DNA of 64,000 nucleotides. It comes from Psychrobacillus lasiicapitis (GTDB taxonomy: Bacteria; Bacillota; Bacilli; Bacillales_A; Planococcaceae). The position numbers were made by a program, and so were the translations under genes. The stretch is taken from assembly GCF_006861795.1 (NCBI RefSeq), contig NZ_VDGH01000002.1, forward strand, positions 390,334 to 454,333, read 5' to 3'. This document shows, piece by piece, positions 54,887-63,417 of this stretch (the stretch's first letter is position 1; the number at the start of each line of letters is the position of its first letter). A model generated the notes under the pieces. The model ran no database searches and was not told where the DNA came from. It saw only the letters and a program-made list of their open reading frames with translations.

Positions 54887-54899
54887 TCGGCGTTTTTTT
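54871..54899 (+). terminator. Terminator overlapping the mlpA 3' end
   Basis: CGCCGATCA (54871-54879)/TGATCGGCG (54884-54892) perfect stem around ATCG, then TTTTTTT. The mlpA stop TGA (54884-54886) is the start of the right arm, so the left arm encodes the final residues. Confidence 0.92.
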
Positions 54900-54917
54900 A
54901 TTCACGGGTAGATTTGA

Positions 54918-54970
54918 TAAATGCGCAACATAACGTGCGGTATTCGCAACATTGAAGTACATATGCGCAA
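54918..54970 (-). repeat. Inverted copy of the 21-nt TTGCGC array
   Basis: On the + strand the cores GCGCAA (54923), TCGCAA (54944) and GCGCAA (54965) are spaced exactly 21 nt. Read as the reverse complement they align with units 3-5 of the array at 1851-1898. Both read ATGTTGCGC, then CAATGTTGCGA(A/G)TACCG, then ATGTTGCGC. Confidence 0.72.
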
Positions 54971-55024
54971 CGTTCACAAAAAGGAGCCGCTGTCATCTCT
55001 GTCTCACACCAAGTAAACTTGTTG

Positions 55025-55090
55025 TTTTAAGAATTGGTTGCTTTCCGACTAGAATTAGTTGCTTACAATGACCAATTGGTTGTCCTTAGC
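55025..55090 (-). repeat. Inverted copy of the AGCAAC periodic array
   Basis: The + strand cores GGTTGCT (55036), AGTTGCT (55057) and GGTTGTC (55078) have a 21-nt spacing. In reverse complement this reads GGCTAAGGACAACCAATTG, then AGCAACTAATTC, then AGCAACCAATTCTTAAAAC. That is the same opening and closing motif and the same order relative to the TTGCGC units as at 1696-1900. Confidence 0.7.
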
Positions 55091-55312
55091 CATTTTCTGG
55101 ATCAAATAGACGGAAATACGTAATATTGTGGATCTGATCAGTAAGCAATTCCTCTAACACTATTTACCACCACTTTCAAACGAGTAACCAAATCTTCACC
55201 AGCTAAACTTTAGACATCAAGTTACACGAAAAGGGCGGATTGCTTTATTTCTTATTCACTTTGCTCAAAAATGCGCATATACATAAATAGAAAGAAATAA
55301 GGAGGGAAATGA
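55091..55312 (+). other. Non-coding stretch upstream of the ymxH-type gene
   Basis: I see no ORF, hairpin or repeat here. A sporulation promoter for the following genes should lie in this region. GCATATACAT at about 55274 is reminiscent of a sigma-E -10 (CATACANT), but I cannot match a -35, so no promoter is called. The last bases hold the strong site AAGGAGGG. Confidence 0.4.
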
Positions 55313-55585
55313 TTGTTACTTTCGGAACTGGCAGAAAAAGAGTTGATACAAGTGAGAGACGGTGCGAGATACGGGAAGTTAGCGGACACAGAACTACTCT
55401 TTAATCCAAAAACCGGTAAAATAGAAGGCTTTGAAGTATTTCAAAAGACGACATCTTTTTTCCAAGCGAACAAAGCAAATAAGAAAAAAGAATTTATTGC
55501 TTGGAAAGAAATCATCCTTATTGGAAAAGATCGTATTTTATTCAATGAAACAGACTCCTCCAGTGATGCAAGTGATTACTCATGA
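55313..55585 (+). CDS. ymxH: YlmC/YmxH family PRC-barrel sporulation protein
   Basis: This 90-residue PRC-barrel protein has MLLSELAEKELIQVRDGARYGKLADTELLFNPKTGKIEGFEV (in part), matching the YlmC/YmxH sporulation family. In B. subtilis ymxH lies exactly between mlpA and spoVFA (dpaA). The molecular role is not known. TTG 55313 is the only fitting start, 6 nt after AAGGAGGG (55299-55306). An overlapping ATG at 55309 is out of frame and soon stops. The stop overlaps the dpaA ATG. Confidence 0.9.
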   Translation: MLLSELAEKELIQVRDGARYGKLADTELLFNPKTGKIEGFEVFQKTTSFFQANKANKKKEFIAWKEIILIGKDRILFNETDSSSDASDYS

Positions 55586-56400
55586 AAAAAAAGTGTGTCA
55601 TTATTGGAACTGACCTACGCTTATCCTACTTTCACACTGCAATTAGTAACGAATTAAATACAAAATTAGTGGCCACCATGACGTGGGATGATGAACTAAA
55701 AAATGCAATCGATCAATTTGAACCACACATTGTATTCCTACCGATTCAACCACTTAAAATGGAATGTCCTTTTATCCTCCCAGCCTCCTGTGAAGTTCTA
55801 TTTGTCGGCAAAAAAAATAAGGAAATCGAGCAAGAGATAGAGCGTAAAGACATTGAAGTTTTTTCCTATTTAGAAGATGAGCAGTATATTTGGGATAATG
55901 CAAATTTGACGGCCGAAGGATTTACTAATTATTTTTATACGCATGAAAAACAAGCAATCTATAATAAGCAATTTATCATTACAGGCTACGGAAGAGTAGG
56001 GAAAAGACTTGCGCATGCTTTGCATCATTTAGGTGCAAAAGTGGTCATTTCTGTGCGCTCGGAGCATCAATTATTTGAAGCAAAAAGTTATGGCTATGAT
56101 ATTGAAACGCTAGATAATGTTTTGGAGAAACAAAAAAATAAGTCAGCTTATTTGATCAATACGATACCATCCAAATGGCTAGAAAATACACAGGCGTCCT
56201 TGTTTAAACAAGTTTTTGATCTTGCCTCAAATCCTGGATGTTTACTCGATACAGAGGAAAATATCCCGCCTAATTATGCGCTTGCGACTAGTTTACCTGG
56301 CATGTATTTTCCACAAGATGCTGGTTTACTCATCGCCCAATCGGTTCAAAATCATTTGGCTTTTTTGAAGGGGGAAAAATCTAGTGGTAAAGGATCTTAG
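55582..56400 (+). CDS. dpaA: Dipicolinate synthase subunit A (SpoVFA)
   Basis: With DpaB it oxidises dihydrodipicolinate-pathway intermediate to dipicolinic acid, the Ca2+-chelated core solute of spores, in the mother cell. The 272-residue protein is shorter than B. subtilis DpaA (297). It has the NAD(P) Rossmann motif GYGRVGKRLAHALHHLGAKVVISVRS at about residues 135-160 (in part), INTIPS, FDLASNPG and ATSLPGMYFPQDAGLLIAQSV. The N-terminal half is divergent. ATG 55582 overlaps the ymxH end, and the gene overlaps dpaB by 17 nt. Confidence 0.93.
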   Translation: MKKKCVIIGTDLRLSYFHTAISNELNTKLVATMTWDDELKNAIDQFEPHIVFLPIQPLKMECPFILPASCEVLFVGKKNKEIEQEIERKDIEVFSYLEDEQYIWDNANLTAEGFTNYFYTHEKQAIYNKQFIITGYGRVGKRLAHALHHLGAKVVISVRSEHQLFEAKSYGYDIETLDNVLEKQKNKSAYLINTIPSKWLENTQASLFKQVFDLASNPGCLLDTEENIPPNYALATSLPGMYFPQDAGLLIAQSVQNHLAFLKGEKSSGKGS

Positions 56401-56971
56401 AATAGGTCTTGGTATTACTGCGTCTCATTGTACGTATGAGGAAGTAATACCAATGATTAAACAGTTTACGGATTTAGGCGCGGTCGTCGTGCCGATTATC
56501 ACGTATTCTGTATTAACAGCAGCTACCCGTTTTGGAACGGGAGAGGAATGGATTGAAAAAATTGAAGCAGCTAGTGGCAGTAAAGTCATTTCCAAAATTG
56601 TAGAAGCGGAGCCTTTTGGGCCGACTAATCCGCTCGATTGTATGGTTATAGCGCCAATGACTGGAAATTCAATTAGTAAACTGGCAAATGCACAAACAGA
56701 TTCTCCTGTTTTAATGGCGGCAAAAGCAACCTTACGAAATGGAAAACCAGTAGTCCTTGGAATCTCCACAAACGATGCATTAGGATTAAATGGTATGAAC
56801 ATTATGAAACTTTTATCGACAAAAAATATTTATTTTATACCTTTCGGTCAAGACAATCCTCACTCGAAACCAAACTCGCTAATCGCTGATTTCACAAGGA
56901 TTGTACCTACTGTGGAGCATGCCATTCAGAAAAAACAATTGCAGCCTTTACTCATTACGTATTCATCATAA
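56384..56971 (+). CDS. dpaB: Dipicolinate synthase subunit B (SpoVFB)
   Basis: DpaB is the flavoprotein-like subunit of dipicolinate synthase. The 195-residue protein begins MVKDLRIGLGITASHCTYEEV, with the flavin-type phosphopantothenoylcysteine-decarboxylase fold, and contains CMVIAPMTGNSISKLANAQTDSPVLMAAKATLRN (in part). GTG 56384 follows GAAGGGGG within the dpaA end. It marks the organism as a spore former. In Bacillus the pair is made under sigma-K; I could not locate a matching promoter. Confidence 0.95.
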   Translation: MVKDLRIGLGITASHCTYEEVIPMIKQFTDLGAVVVPIITYSVLTAATRFGTGEEWIEKIEAASGSKVISKIVEAEPFGPTNPLDCMVIAPMTGNSISKLANAQTDSPVLMAAKATLRNGKPVVLGISTNDALGLNGMNIMKLLSTKNIYFIPFGQDNPHSKPNSLIADFTRIVPTVEHAIQKKQLQPLLITYSS

Positions 56972-57049
56972 ATATAAATAAAGATGTATTTTCATGTATA
57001 ATATGATACAATATCGCCAATATGTTTTGATTTTAGGAGGAGAGCTTTT

Positions 57050-58096
57050 ATGTCACAAGGTTACACAGTAGCAGTAGTAGGAGCGACAGGTGCTGTCGGT
57101 CAAAAAATTATCGAAAAGTTAGTAGAAAGAAGCTTTCCATATTCAAAGCTAAAGCTTTTAGCTTCCAAACGTTCTTCAGGTAAAGAAGTGGAGGTTAATG
57201 GTTTAACATATACGCTTGAGGAAGCAACACCAGCATCATTTGAAGGAGTAGATATTGCCTTTTTCTCGGCAGGTGGCTCTATTTCAAAAGCACTTGCAAA
57301 AGAAGCAGTTAGTCGCGGGGCGATCGTTGTCGACAATACAAGTGCTTTTCGAATGGATAAAGACACACCACTTGTCGTGCCGGAAGTAAACAAACAAGCG
57401 TTACATGAGCATCAAGGGATTATTGCTAATCCAAATTGTTCTACTATTCAGATGGTTGCCGCACTTGAACCTATTCGTAAAGAATATGGTCTAAGTAAGG
57501 TTATTGTCTCCACTTACCAAGCAGTTTCAGGAGCAGGAGCAGCGGCGATTGATGAGTTAATAACACAAAGTGAAGCGATAAAAGAACAAAAGCCGAATCC
57601 AGCCATTTTACCTGTTAAAAGTGCTGAGAAGCATTATCCAATCGCTGGTAATGTCATTCCACAAATTGATGTATTTGAGGAAGATGGATTTACCTATGAA
57701 GAGCATAAAATGATGAATGAAACGAAAAAGATCATGACACTTCCTAATCTATCGATTGCAGCGACTTGTGTAAGGGTACCTGTCGTAACGGGTCATTCTG
57801 AATCTGTTTATATCGAAATAGATAAAGAGGATGTAACAGTGGATGAGTTGAAACAATTACTATCGAATGCAAAGGGTATCACTTTGCAAGATGCGCCTGA
57901 ACAACAGCAATATCCGATGCCTTATTTTGCAACAGATAAAGACGATGTGTTTGTTGGACGTATAAGAAAGGATCCTTCTAATAGCAATGGCTTCCACATG
58001 TGGATCGTGTCTGATAATCTATTAAAAGGGGCAGCACTTAACTCCATTCAAATTGCAGAAGCATTAATCGAGGAAGGTATTTTAAAAGAGGTGTAA
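57050..58096 (+). CDS. asd: Aspartate-semialdehyde dehydrogenase Asd
   Basis: Asd reduces aspartyl phosphate to aspartate semialdehyde for lysine, diaminopimelate, threonine, methionine and dipicolinate. The 348-residue protein has NADP motif GATGAVGQKI at residues 11-20, active-site C130 in NPNCSTIQM, and the substrate region GAGAAAIDEL. ATG 57050 follows AGGAGGAG. The 78-nt gap from dpaB contains TATAAT (56997) and TACAAT (57007), possible -10 elements without a convincing -35. dapG, next in B. subtilis, is absent here. Confidence 0.97.
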   Translation: MSQGYTVAVVGATGAVGQKIIEKLVERSFPYSKLKLLASKRSSGKEVEVNGLTYTLEEATPASFEGVDIAFFSAGGSISKALAKEAVSRGAIVVDNTSAFRMDKDTPLVVPEVNKQALHEHQGIIANPNCSTIQMVAALEPIRKEYGLSKVIVSTYQAVSGAGAAAIDELITQSEAIKEQKPNPAILPVKSAEKHYPIAGNVIPQIDVFEEDGFTYEEHKMMNETKKIMTLPNLSIAATCVRVPVVTGHSESVYIEIDKEDVTVDELKQLLSNAKGITLQDAPEQQQYPMPYFATDKDDVFVGRIRKDPSNSNGFHMWIVSDNLLKGAALNSIQIAEALIEEGILKEV

Positions 58097-58101
58097 GAAA
58101 A

Positions 58102-58983
58102 ATGAATATAGGTTATATTTCTACAGCGATGGTTACACCGTTTTCAGAAGATGGTTCCATTGACTTTATTGCAACCGAAAAGTTAATCGAACATTTATTA
58201 GCTACTGGAACGGAATCACTCGTTGTTAGTGGAACAACTGGAGAGTCTCCAACATTATCAACGGATGAGAAGTTAGAACTCTTTAAGTTTGTAGTAGAAA
58301 AAGTAAACAAACGAGTTCCAGTTATTGCAGGGACGGGAAGTAATAATACAGCAGCATCGATTGACTTGTCACAAAAAGCAGAAGCGCTTGGTGTAGATGC
58401 GCTGATGCTCGTTGTACCGTATTACAATAAACCAAATCAACGAGGAATGATTGCGCATTTTGAAGCAGTTGCAAATGCGACAACATTACCGATTGTTGTT
58501 TATAATATCCCAGGGCGTTCGGTCGTCAACTTAGAAGCGGATTCCATGATCGCTCTAAGTAAAATTCCATCCATTCAAATCGCAAAAGAGGCGAGTGGGA
58601 ATTTAGATCAAATGACAAAAATTATAGCTGGTACAGATGAAAGTTTCCGGGTTTATAGTGGAGATGATGCGTTAACTCTACCGCTGCTTGCTCTAGGAGG
58701 AGTTGGAGTTATTTCTGTTGCTTCCCACGTAATTGGGGATGATATGCAAGAAATGATACAAGCATTCCATGCCGGCGAACATCAAAAAGCGGCTAAAATT
58801 CATCAAGCTATTTTACCAGTTATAAACGGATTGTTTGCACATCCGAATCCAGTAGTAGTGAAATATGCACTTTCCAAAGTAGGAGTGGAAGTAGGATCAC
58901 TTCGATTGCCACTAGTTGAAATGACAGAGGACGAGAAAAAAGCATACGACCTTATTTGGGAAGAATACTTGAAAAATAAATAA
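58102..58983 (+). CDS. dapA: 4-hydroxy-tetrahydrodipicolinate synthase DapA
   Basis: DapA condenses pyruvate with aspartate semialdehyde, the first committed step to diaminopimelate and dipicolinate. The 293-residue protein shows Schiff-base lysine K162 (QIAKEASGNL), catalytic Y134 (VVYNIPGR), T45-T46 in SGTTGESPTL, and Y107-Y108 in VPYYNKP. ATG 58102 follows AAAGAGGTG, 5 nt after asd, so asd-dapA is an operon. A terminator follows. Confidence 0.98.
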   Translation: MNIGYISTAMVTPFSEDGSIDFIATEKLIEHLLATGTESLVVSGTTGESPTLSTDEKLELFKFVVEKVNKRVPVIAGTGSNNTAASIDLSQKAEALGVDALMLVVPYYNKPNQRGMIAHFEAVANATTLPIVVYNIPGRSVVNLEADSMIALSKIPSIQIAKEASGNLDQMTKIIAGTDESFRVYSGDDALTLPLLALGGVGVISVASHVIGDDMQEMIQAFHAGEHQKAAKIHQAILPVINGLFAHPNPVVVKYALSKVGVEVGSLRLPLVEMTEDEKKAYDLIWEEYLKNK

Positions 58984-58992
58984 TTTTTTACT

Positions 58993-59062
58993 AAAAAGAC
59001 TGAGGAAAGTTAAAGTGTACCCTTCGCTCGGGGCATTTTATTTTTCTTTCCGTCTTTTTTTT
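58993..59062 (+). terminator. Terminator after dapA
   Basis: AAAAAGAC(TGA)GGAAAG pairs with CTTTCCGTCTTTTT across a 30-nt interior that can form a smaller CCC/GGG stem. A long T-run follows. The A-tract before the stem makes it potentially bidirectional. Confidence 0.75.
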
Positions 59063-59064
59063 AT

Positions 59065-59093
59065 TTGTGTGAATCGTCGTCGTTCGATATAAT
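59065..59093 (+). promoter_or_regulatory. Sigma-A promoter of rnjB
   Basis: TTGTGT (59065-59070), 17-nt spacer, perfect TATAAT (59088-59093), just after the dapA terminator and about 33 nt before the rnjB Shine-Dalgarno. Confidence 0.7.
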
Positions 59094-59138
59094 AAAATCT
59101 AGTGGATGTTGGTCGGGTTAATAATAGGAGGAAAAGAT

Positions 59139-60806
59139 TTGGTTAAAGTAAAAAATGAGCTTATCCGCATTATCCCACTCGGTGGAGTTGGAGAAATCGG
59201 AAAAGCAATGTATGTAGTAGAAATAGATGAAGAAATATTTGTAGTAGACAGTGGGCTTATGTTCCCTGAAAATGAAATGCTTGGAATTGATATCGTCATT
59301 CCGGATATTACGTATTTAGAAGAGAACAAGGACCGTGTAAAAGGAATCTTCTTGACGCATGGGCATGAAGATGCAATCGGATCCATTTCGTATTTATTGC
59401 AAAAAGTACAAGCACCTGTCTATGGTTCTAAATTGACGATTGCTTTGGCAAAAACGCATATTAAAGCATTACCTACGAAACAAGCGGTAAAATATTTCGA
59501 AGTCACAAATAAAAGCCGTATGAATTTCCAAAGTACGCATGTTACATTCTTCCACACAACACATAGCATTCCAGATTCACTTGGAATTGTTTTTCATACG
59601 TCGGAAGGTGCAATCGTTCATACAGGCGAATTTAAATTTGATCAATCAGCGAAAGGAAAGTATCGTCCGGATATCGCTAAAATCGCTGGATTAGGAGAAG
59701 AAGGAGTATTTATTCTTTTATCTGATTCAACAGAAGCGGAAAGACCAGGATATACAACTTCTGAAGCTGTAATTGAAAACCAGTTATCCGAAACATTCCA
59801 TGCTGCACGTGGTCGTATTCTAGTAGCTTTATATGCATCTAATTTTATCCGTATTCAGCAAGTGTTAGATAAAGCGGCTGAAACCGGAAAAAAAGTAGCG
59901 ATTGCTGGAAAAACTTTAGAAAATACTTTCCAAATTGGATTGGATCTTGGTTATTTCACGGTGCAAGAGGACACACTTATTTCGATCAAAGAAATTTCCA
60001 AACATGAAGATGAAAACGTTGTTGTCATCGTCTCCGGCAATCAAGGAGAACCGTTAGAAGCGCTAGAAAAAATGATTCGTAAACACCACAAAGATATTAG
60101 AATTAAAGACACAGACACTGTATTAATCACTTTCACTCCTTCACCAGGAATGGAAGTTGGCATGTACCAAACGATGAACCAAATCGCTAAAGTAGGTGCA
60201 AAAGTTTTAACGGCTAGTAAAAATGTTCATGTATCTGGACATGGTAGCCAGGAAGATTTAAAAATGATGCTAAACTTAACGAAGCCAAAATACTTTATCC
60301 CGATTCAAGGGGAGTATCGTATGTTAATGGCTCACTCGAAAGTAGCGCAAGACATTGGTATGACAAAATCCGAAATATTTATCGCCGATAAAGGGGATAT
60401 TGTCGAATATAAAAACGGCAAAATGCGAATGAGCGGCAGAGTACAAGCAGGTAACGTACTAATTGATGGAATCGGTATAGGAGACGTTGGAAATATCGTT
60501 TTACGTGACCGTAAGCTTCTTTCCCAAGATGGTATTTTTATCGTAGTCGTTACATTGAACCGCGCGCAAAAGAAAATAGCGTCTGGTCCAGAAATTCTTT
60601 CAAGAGGTTTCGTCTATGTACGAGAATCAGAGGAACTGATGGATGAGTCGGCACGACTAGTTCGAACAATTGTTGAGAAATATGTGAATAAAGAAACGTT
60701 TGAATGGACAAACATAAAACAAGAAATCCGTGATACGCTAAATTCATATTTATTCCAACAAACTAAACGCCGTCCAATGATCATCCCGATTATTATGGAA
60801 TATTAA
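59139..60806 (+). CDS. rnjB: Ribonuclease J2
   Basis: RNase J2 is the metallo-beta-lactamase/beta-CASP partner of RNase J1 in mRNA decay. From TTG 59139 (MVKVKNELIRIIPLGGVGEIG) behind AGGAGG (59126-59131) it has 555 residues, the B. subtilis J2 length. The zinc motif reads HGHEDAIG, where active J1 has HGHEDHIG. The lost histidine fits J2, whose own activity is weak and which mainly stabilises J1. Other motifs (HSIPDSLG, HTGEFKFD, SGHGSQEDLK) are kept. The family assignment to J2, not J1, rests on the position after dapA and this motif. Confidence 0.95.
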   Translation: MVKVKNELIRIIPLGGVGEIGKAMYVVEIDEEIFVVDSGLMFPENEMLGIDIVIPDITYLEENKDRVKGIFLTHGHEDAIGSISYLLQKVQAPVYGSKLTIALAKTHIKALPTKQAVKYFEVTNKSRMNFQSTHVTFFHTTHSIPDSLGIVFHTSEGAIVHTGEFKFDQSAKGKYRPDIAKIAGLGEEGVFILLSDSTEAERPGYTTSEAVIENQLSETFHAARGRILVALYASNFIRIQQVLDKAAETGKKVAIAGKTLENTFQIGLDLGYFTVQEDTLISIKEISKHEDENVVVIVSGNQGEPLEALEKMIRKHHKDIRIKDTDTVLITFTPSPGMEVGMYQTMNQIAKVGAKVLTASKNVHVSGHGSQEDLKMMLNLTKPKYFIPIQGEYRMLMAHSKVAQDIGMTKSEIFIADKGDIVEYKNGKMRMSGRVQAGNVLIDGIGIGDVGNIVLRDRKLLSQDGIFIVVVTLNRAQKKIASGPEILSRGFVYVRESEELMDESARLVRTIVEKYVNKETFEWTNIKQEIRDTLNSYLFQQTKRRPMIIPIIMEY

Positions 60807-60818
60807 TATGGATAATAG

Positions 60819-60857
60819 AGGGATTTCCTTTCCGATTACGGAGGGAAATCCCTTTTT
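60819..60857 (+). terminator. Terminator of rnjB
   Basis: AGGGATTTCC(TTT)CCG/CGGAGGGAAATCCCT stem followed by TTTTT. Confidence 0.88.
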
Positions 60858-60898
60858 ATAAGAGAGAAGAGAAAATAAGCTTATCTATTCAAGTCGGA

Positions 60899-60940
60899 GA
60901 AGAACAGTACCCCTTGGGGTTCTGTCAAAGCGCTTATACA
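60899..60940 (+). promoter_or_regulatory. Hairpin and imperfect palindrome upstream of spoIIIE
   Basis: GAACAGTACCCC/GGGGTTCTGTC can form a hairpin (about 60902-60926). It is followed by TGTCAAAGCGCTTATACA, an 18-bp imperfect palindrome centred on AAGCGCTT. It resembles an operator but has the wrong spacing for a catabolite-responsive element. The function is unknown. Confidence 0.3.
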
Positions 60941-60967
60941 TTTTTTTAAAGAAAGCAGGTGATATTG

Positions 60968-63262
60968 TTGGCACAACAGAAGAGAAAACCAGCAAAAAAA
61001 GCAGCACCGAAAAAAAAATCCATGCATCCACTTATGTTTGAAATTATCGGATTGCTCATTATAGGACTAGCCATCATTGCCTTTTTTGAATATGGATTAG
61101 TAGGTCGCGGACTCGCTTACATGGGTTATTTCCTATTTGGAAACTGGCATATCGCCATACCATTTATGTTTATAGTATATGCACTTATCATTATGATGAA
61201 GCAAAATTTTCCCGCATGGAATCACCGACTATTATTGGGAAGCGGCTTTATATTAAGTAGTTTATTGTTATTTAGTCACTTAGCTCTTTTCCAACAATTA
61301 TTTGAAGGGAAAGGATTAATGACAAATTCAGTTTTACGGGAAAGTTATCGTGTGCTTGTGGAAAGTGGAGGTATTACCAACCAAACGAGCTCACTTGGAG
61401 GAGGCATAATAGGTGCTATTTTGTTTGCTTCGTTTCATGTTTTATTTGATTCCGCCGGAGCGAGGATTGCCGGCTGGCTGTTGCTATTAATAGGAATTAT
61501 ATTATGGAGCGACAAAGCGCTTGTACCGTTGGCTGTTGAGTTAGTACCGAAAGTAAGAGAAAAGTTACTAAATAGAAAGAAAAAGAAAAAACCAGCACCG
61601 GCTAAAAAGACATCACGACGATCTAAGAAAGAACAGGTACAAGAAGAAGCAGTGACTGTGCACGAGGAAATTTTGAAAATTCGTGATCAAGAAGAGGTAG
61701 AGCAAGTTACAGCGCCGATTATTTCTGCCTTTACAGAACGAATTGTGCGAAAAGAAGAAAAAGTAGAACCACCAGAAGAGGTAACCGAACCAATCGAGAT
61801 CAATATGGATGCAGAGGAATTAGAGAACGAAGATTATCAATTGCCACCAATCACTCTGCTAGATGCACCTGAACATAATGATCAAAGTGGGGAGTTAAAT
61901 GCGCTCCACGCCAATGCACAAAAATTAGAGAAGACGTTTTTAAGCTTTGGCGTCAAAGCAAAAGTAACGGAAGTGCATTTAGGTCCTGCGGTAACAAAAT
62001 ATGAAGTGCTACCAGATGTTGGGGTAAAAGTAAGCCGAATTGTCAGTTTACATGATGATTTAGCGCTGGCACTTGCTGCGAGAGATATTCGTATTGAAGC
62101 GCCAATTCCAGGTAAATCGGCTATTGGAATAGAAGTGCCGAACACGGAAGTAGCGATTGTAAGCTTGCGAGAAGTACTTGAATCAGAAGAAAATAATAAA
62201 CCAAATTTAAAACTACTCATAGGATTCGGCCGAGACGTAACAGGACAAGCCGTACTTGCACAGTTAAATAAAATGCCCCATTTATTAGTTGCAGGATCCA
62301 CTGGTAGTGGGAAAAGTGTGTGCATTAATGGGATCATCACGAGTATTATGATGCGTGCAAAACCGCATGAAGTAAAAATGATGATGATCGATCCCAAAAT
62401 GGTAGAGTTAAATGTATACAATGGAATACCGCATTTACTTGCTCCAGTAGTTACAGATCCGAGAAAAGCATCCCAAGCATTGAAAAAAATCGTTTCGGAA
62501 ATGGAAAGACGATATGATCTGTTCTCTCATACCGGGACACGAAATATGGAAGGGTATAATGATTATATTGATAAATGGAACGAAGAAAACGAGGAAAAAC
62601 ATCCAAAGCTTCCCTACATTGTTGTCATCGTAGATGAGTTAGCGGATTTAATGATGGTTGCATCCAGTGATGTAGAAGATTCCATTACGCGATTAGCTCA
62701 AATGGCACGCGCAGCGGGTATCCATTTGATCATCGCAACACAAAGACCGAGTGTAGACGTTATTACCGGGATTATTAAAGCAAATATTCCTTCTCGTATT
62801 GCATTTGCTGTGTCTTCTGCAATCGATTCACGCACCATACTGGATATGGGGGGAGCAGAAAAACTGCTAGGTCGAGGAGATATGCTATTTTTACCGGCTG
62901 GTAGCTCTAAACCCGTTCGTGTACAAGGGGCTTATTTATCAGATGCAGAAGTAGAACGTATGGTGGACTTTGTCATTGAACAACAAAAAGCAAATTATCA
63001 GGAAGAAATGATTCCGGATGAAGTGGAAGAATCACACGAACAAGTAGATAGAGATGAGCTGTATGATGAGGCTGCACAATTGGTGACAGAAATGCAGACA
63101 GCGTCGGTTTCCCTTATTCAAAGAAGGTTTAGAGTGGGCTATTCTAGAGCGGCTAGAATCATCGATCAACTTGAAATGGGTGGAATCGTAGGACCTTATG
63201 AAGGAAGTAAGCCGCGGCAAGTGCTTATTTCGAAAAACGCTTTAGATCAAGACACTATATGA
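60968..63262 (+). CDS. spoIIIE: DNA translocase SpoIIIE/FtsK
   Basis: This septal DNA pump moves the chromosome into the forespore during sporulation and clears trapped DNA at division. The 764-residue protein has a basic N-terminus, four transmembrane helices (about residues 20-185), a charged linker (about 190-300), alpha-beta motor domains with Walker [10 protein letters not shown] and Walker [15 protein letters not shown], and a C-terminal gamma winged helix (about 695-755). I choose TTG 60968 ([11 protein letters not shown]). TTG 60965 and GTG 60959 are in frame but closer to or within the AGGTGAT ribosome site. Confidence 0.97.
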   Translation: MAQQKRKPAKKAAPKKKSMHPLMFEIIGLLIIGLAIIAFFEYGLVGRGLAYMGYFLFGNWHIAIPFMFIVYALIIMMKQNFPAWNHRLLLGSGFILSSLLLFSHLALFQQLFEGKGLMTNSVLRESYRVLVESGGITNQTSSLGGGIIGAILFASFHVLFDSAGARIAGWLLLLIGIILWSDKALVPLAVELVPKVREKLLNRKKKKKPAPAKKTSRRSKKEQVQEEAVTVHEEILKIRDQEEVEQVTAPIISAFTERIVRKEEKVEPPEEVTEPIEINMDAEELENEDYQLPPITLLDAPEHNDQSGELNALHANAQKLEKTFLSFGVKAKVTEVHLGPAVTKYEVLPDVGVKVSRIVSLHDDLALALAARDIRIEAPIPGKSAIGIEVPNTEVAIVSLREVLESEENNKPNLKLLIGFGRDVTGQAVLAQLNKMPHLLVAGSTGSGKSVCINGIITSIMMRAKPHEVKMMMIDPKMVELNVYNGIPHLLAPVVTDPRKASQALKKIVSEMERRYDLFSHTGTRNMEGYNDYIDKWNEENEEKHPKLPYIVVIVDELADLMMVASSDVEDSITRLAQMARAAGIHLIIATQRPSVDVITGIIKANIPSRIAFAVSSAIDSRTILDMGGAEKLLGRGDMLFLPAGSSKPVRVQGAYLSDAEVERMVDFVIEQQKANYQEEMIPDEVEESHEQVDRDELYDEAAQLVTEMQTASVSLIQRRFRVGYSRAARIIDQLEMGGIVGPYEGSKPRQVLISKNALDQDTI

Positions 63263-63417
63263 CAAAAGCATTACAAATACATGAATTTTATGTAAAGTCA
63301 ATAGTAAAAATATTTATAAAAGTATTTATTTTGAACTTTTAAAGTGTTATAGTATGACTGATTAGTAGGAAAGTTTTACATCAGAGGTCTGCTCTCTAAA
63401 AATGGTGGTGTTTTTAT

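Noticed and set aside
55274..55290. Sigma-E promoter for ymxH/dpaAB
   Set aside because: A -10-like CATATACAT is present, but no -35 at the right distance. Sigma-K consensus (CATANNNTA) also fails by position.
60925..60942. Catabolite-responsive element (cre) upstream of spoIIIE
   Set aside because: The half-sites are two bases too far apart for the 14-bp cre consensus, although the AAGCGCTT centre is similar.
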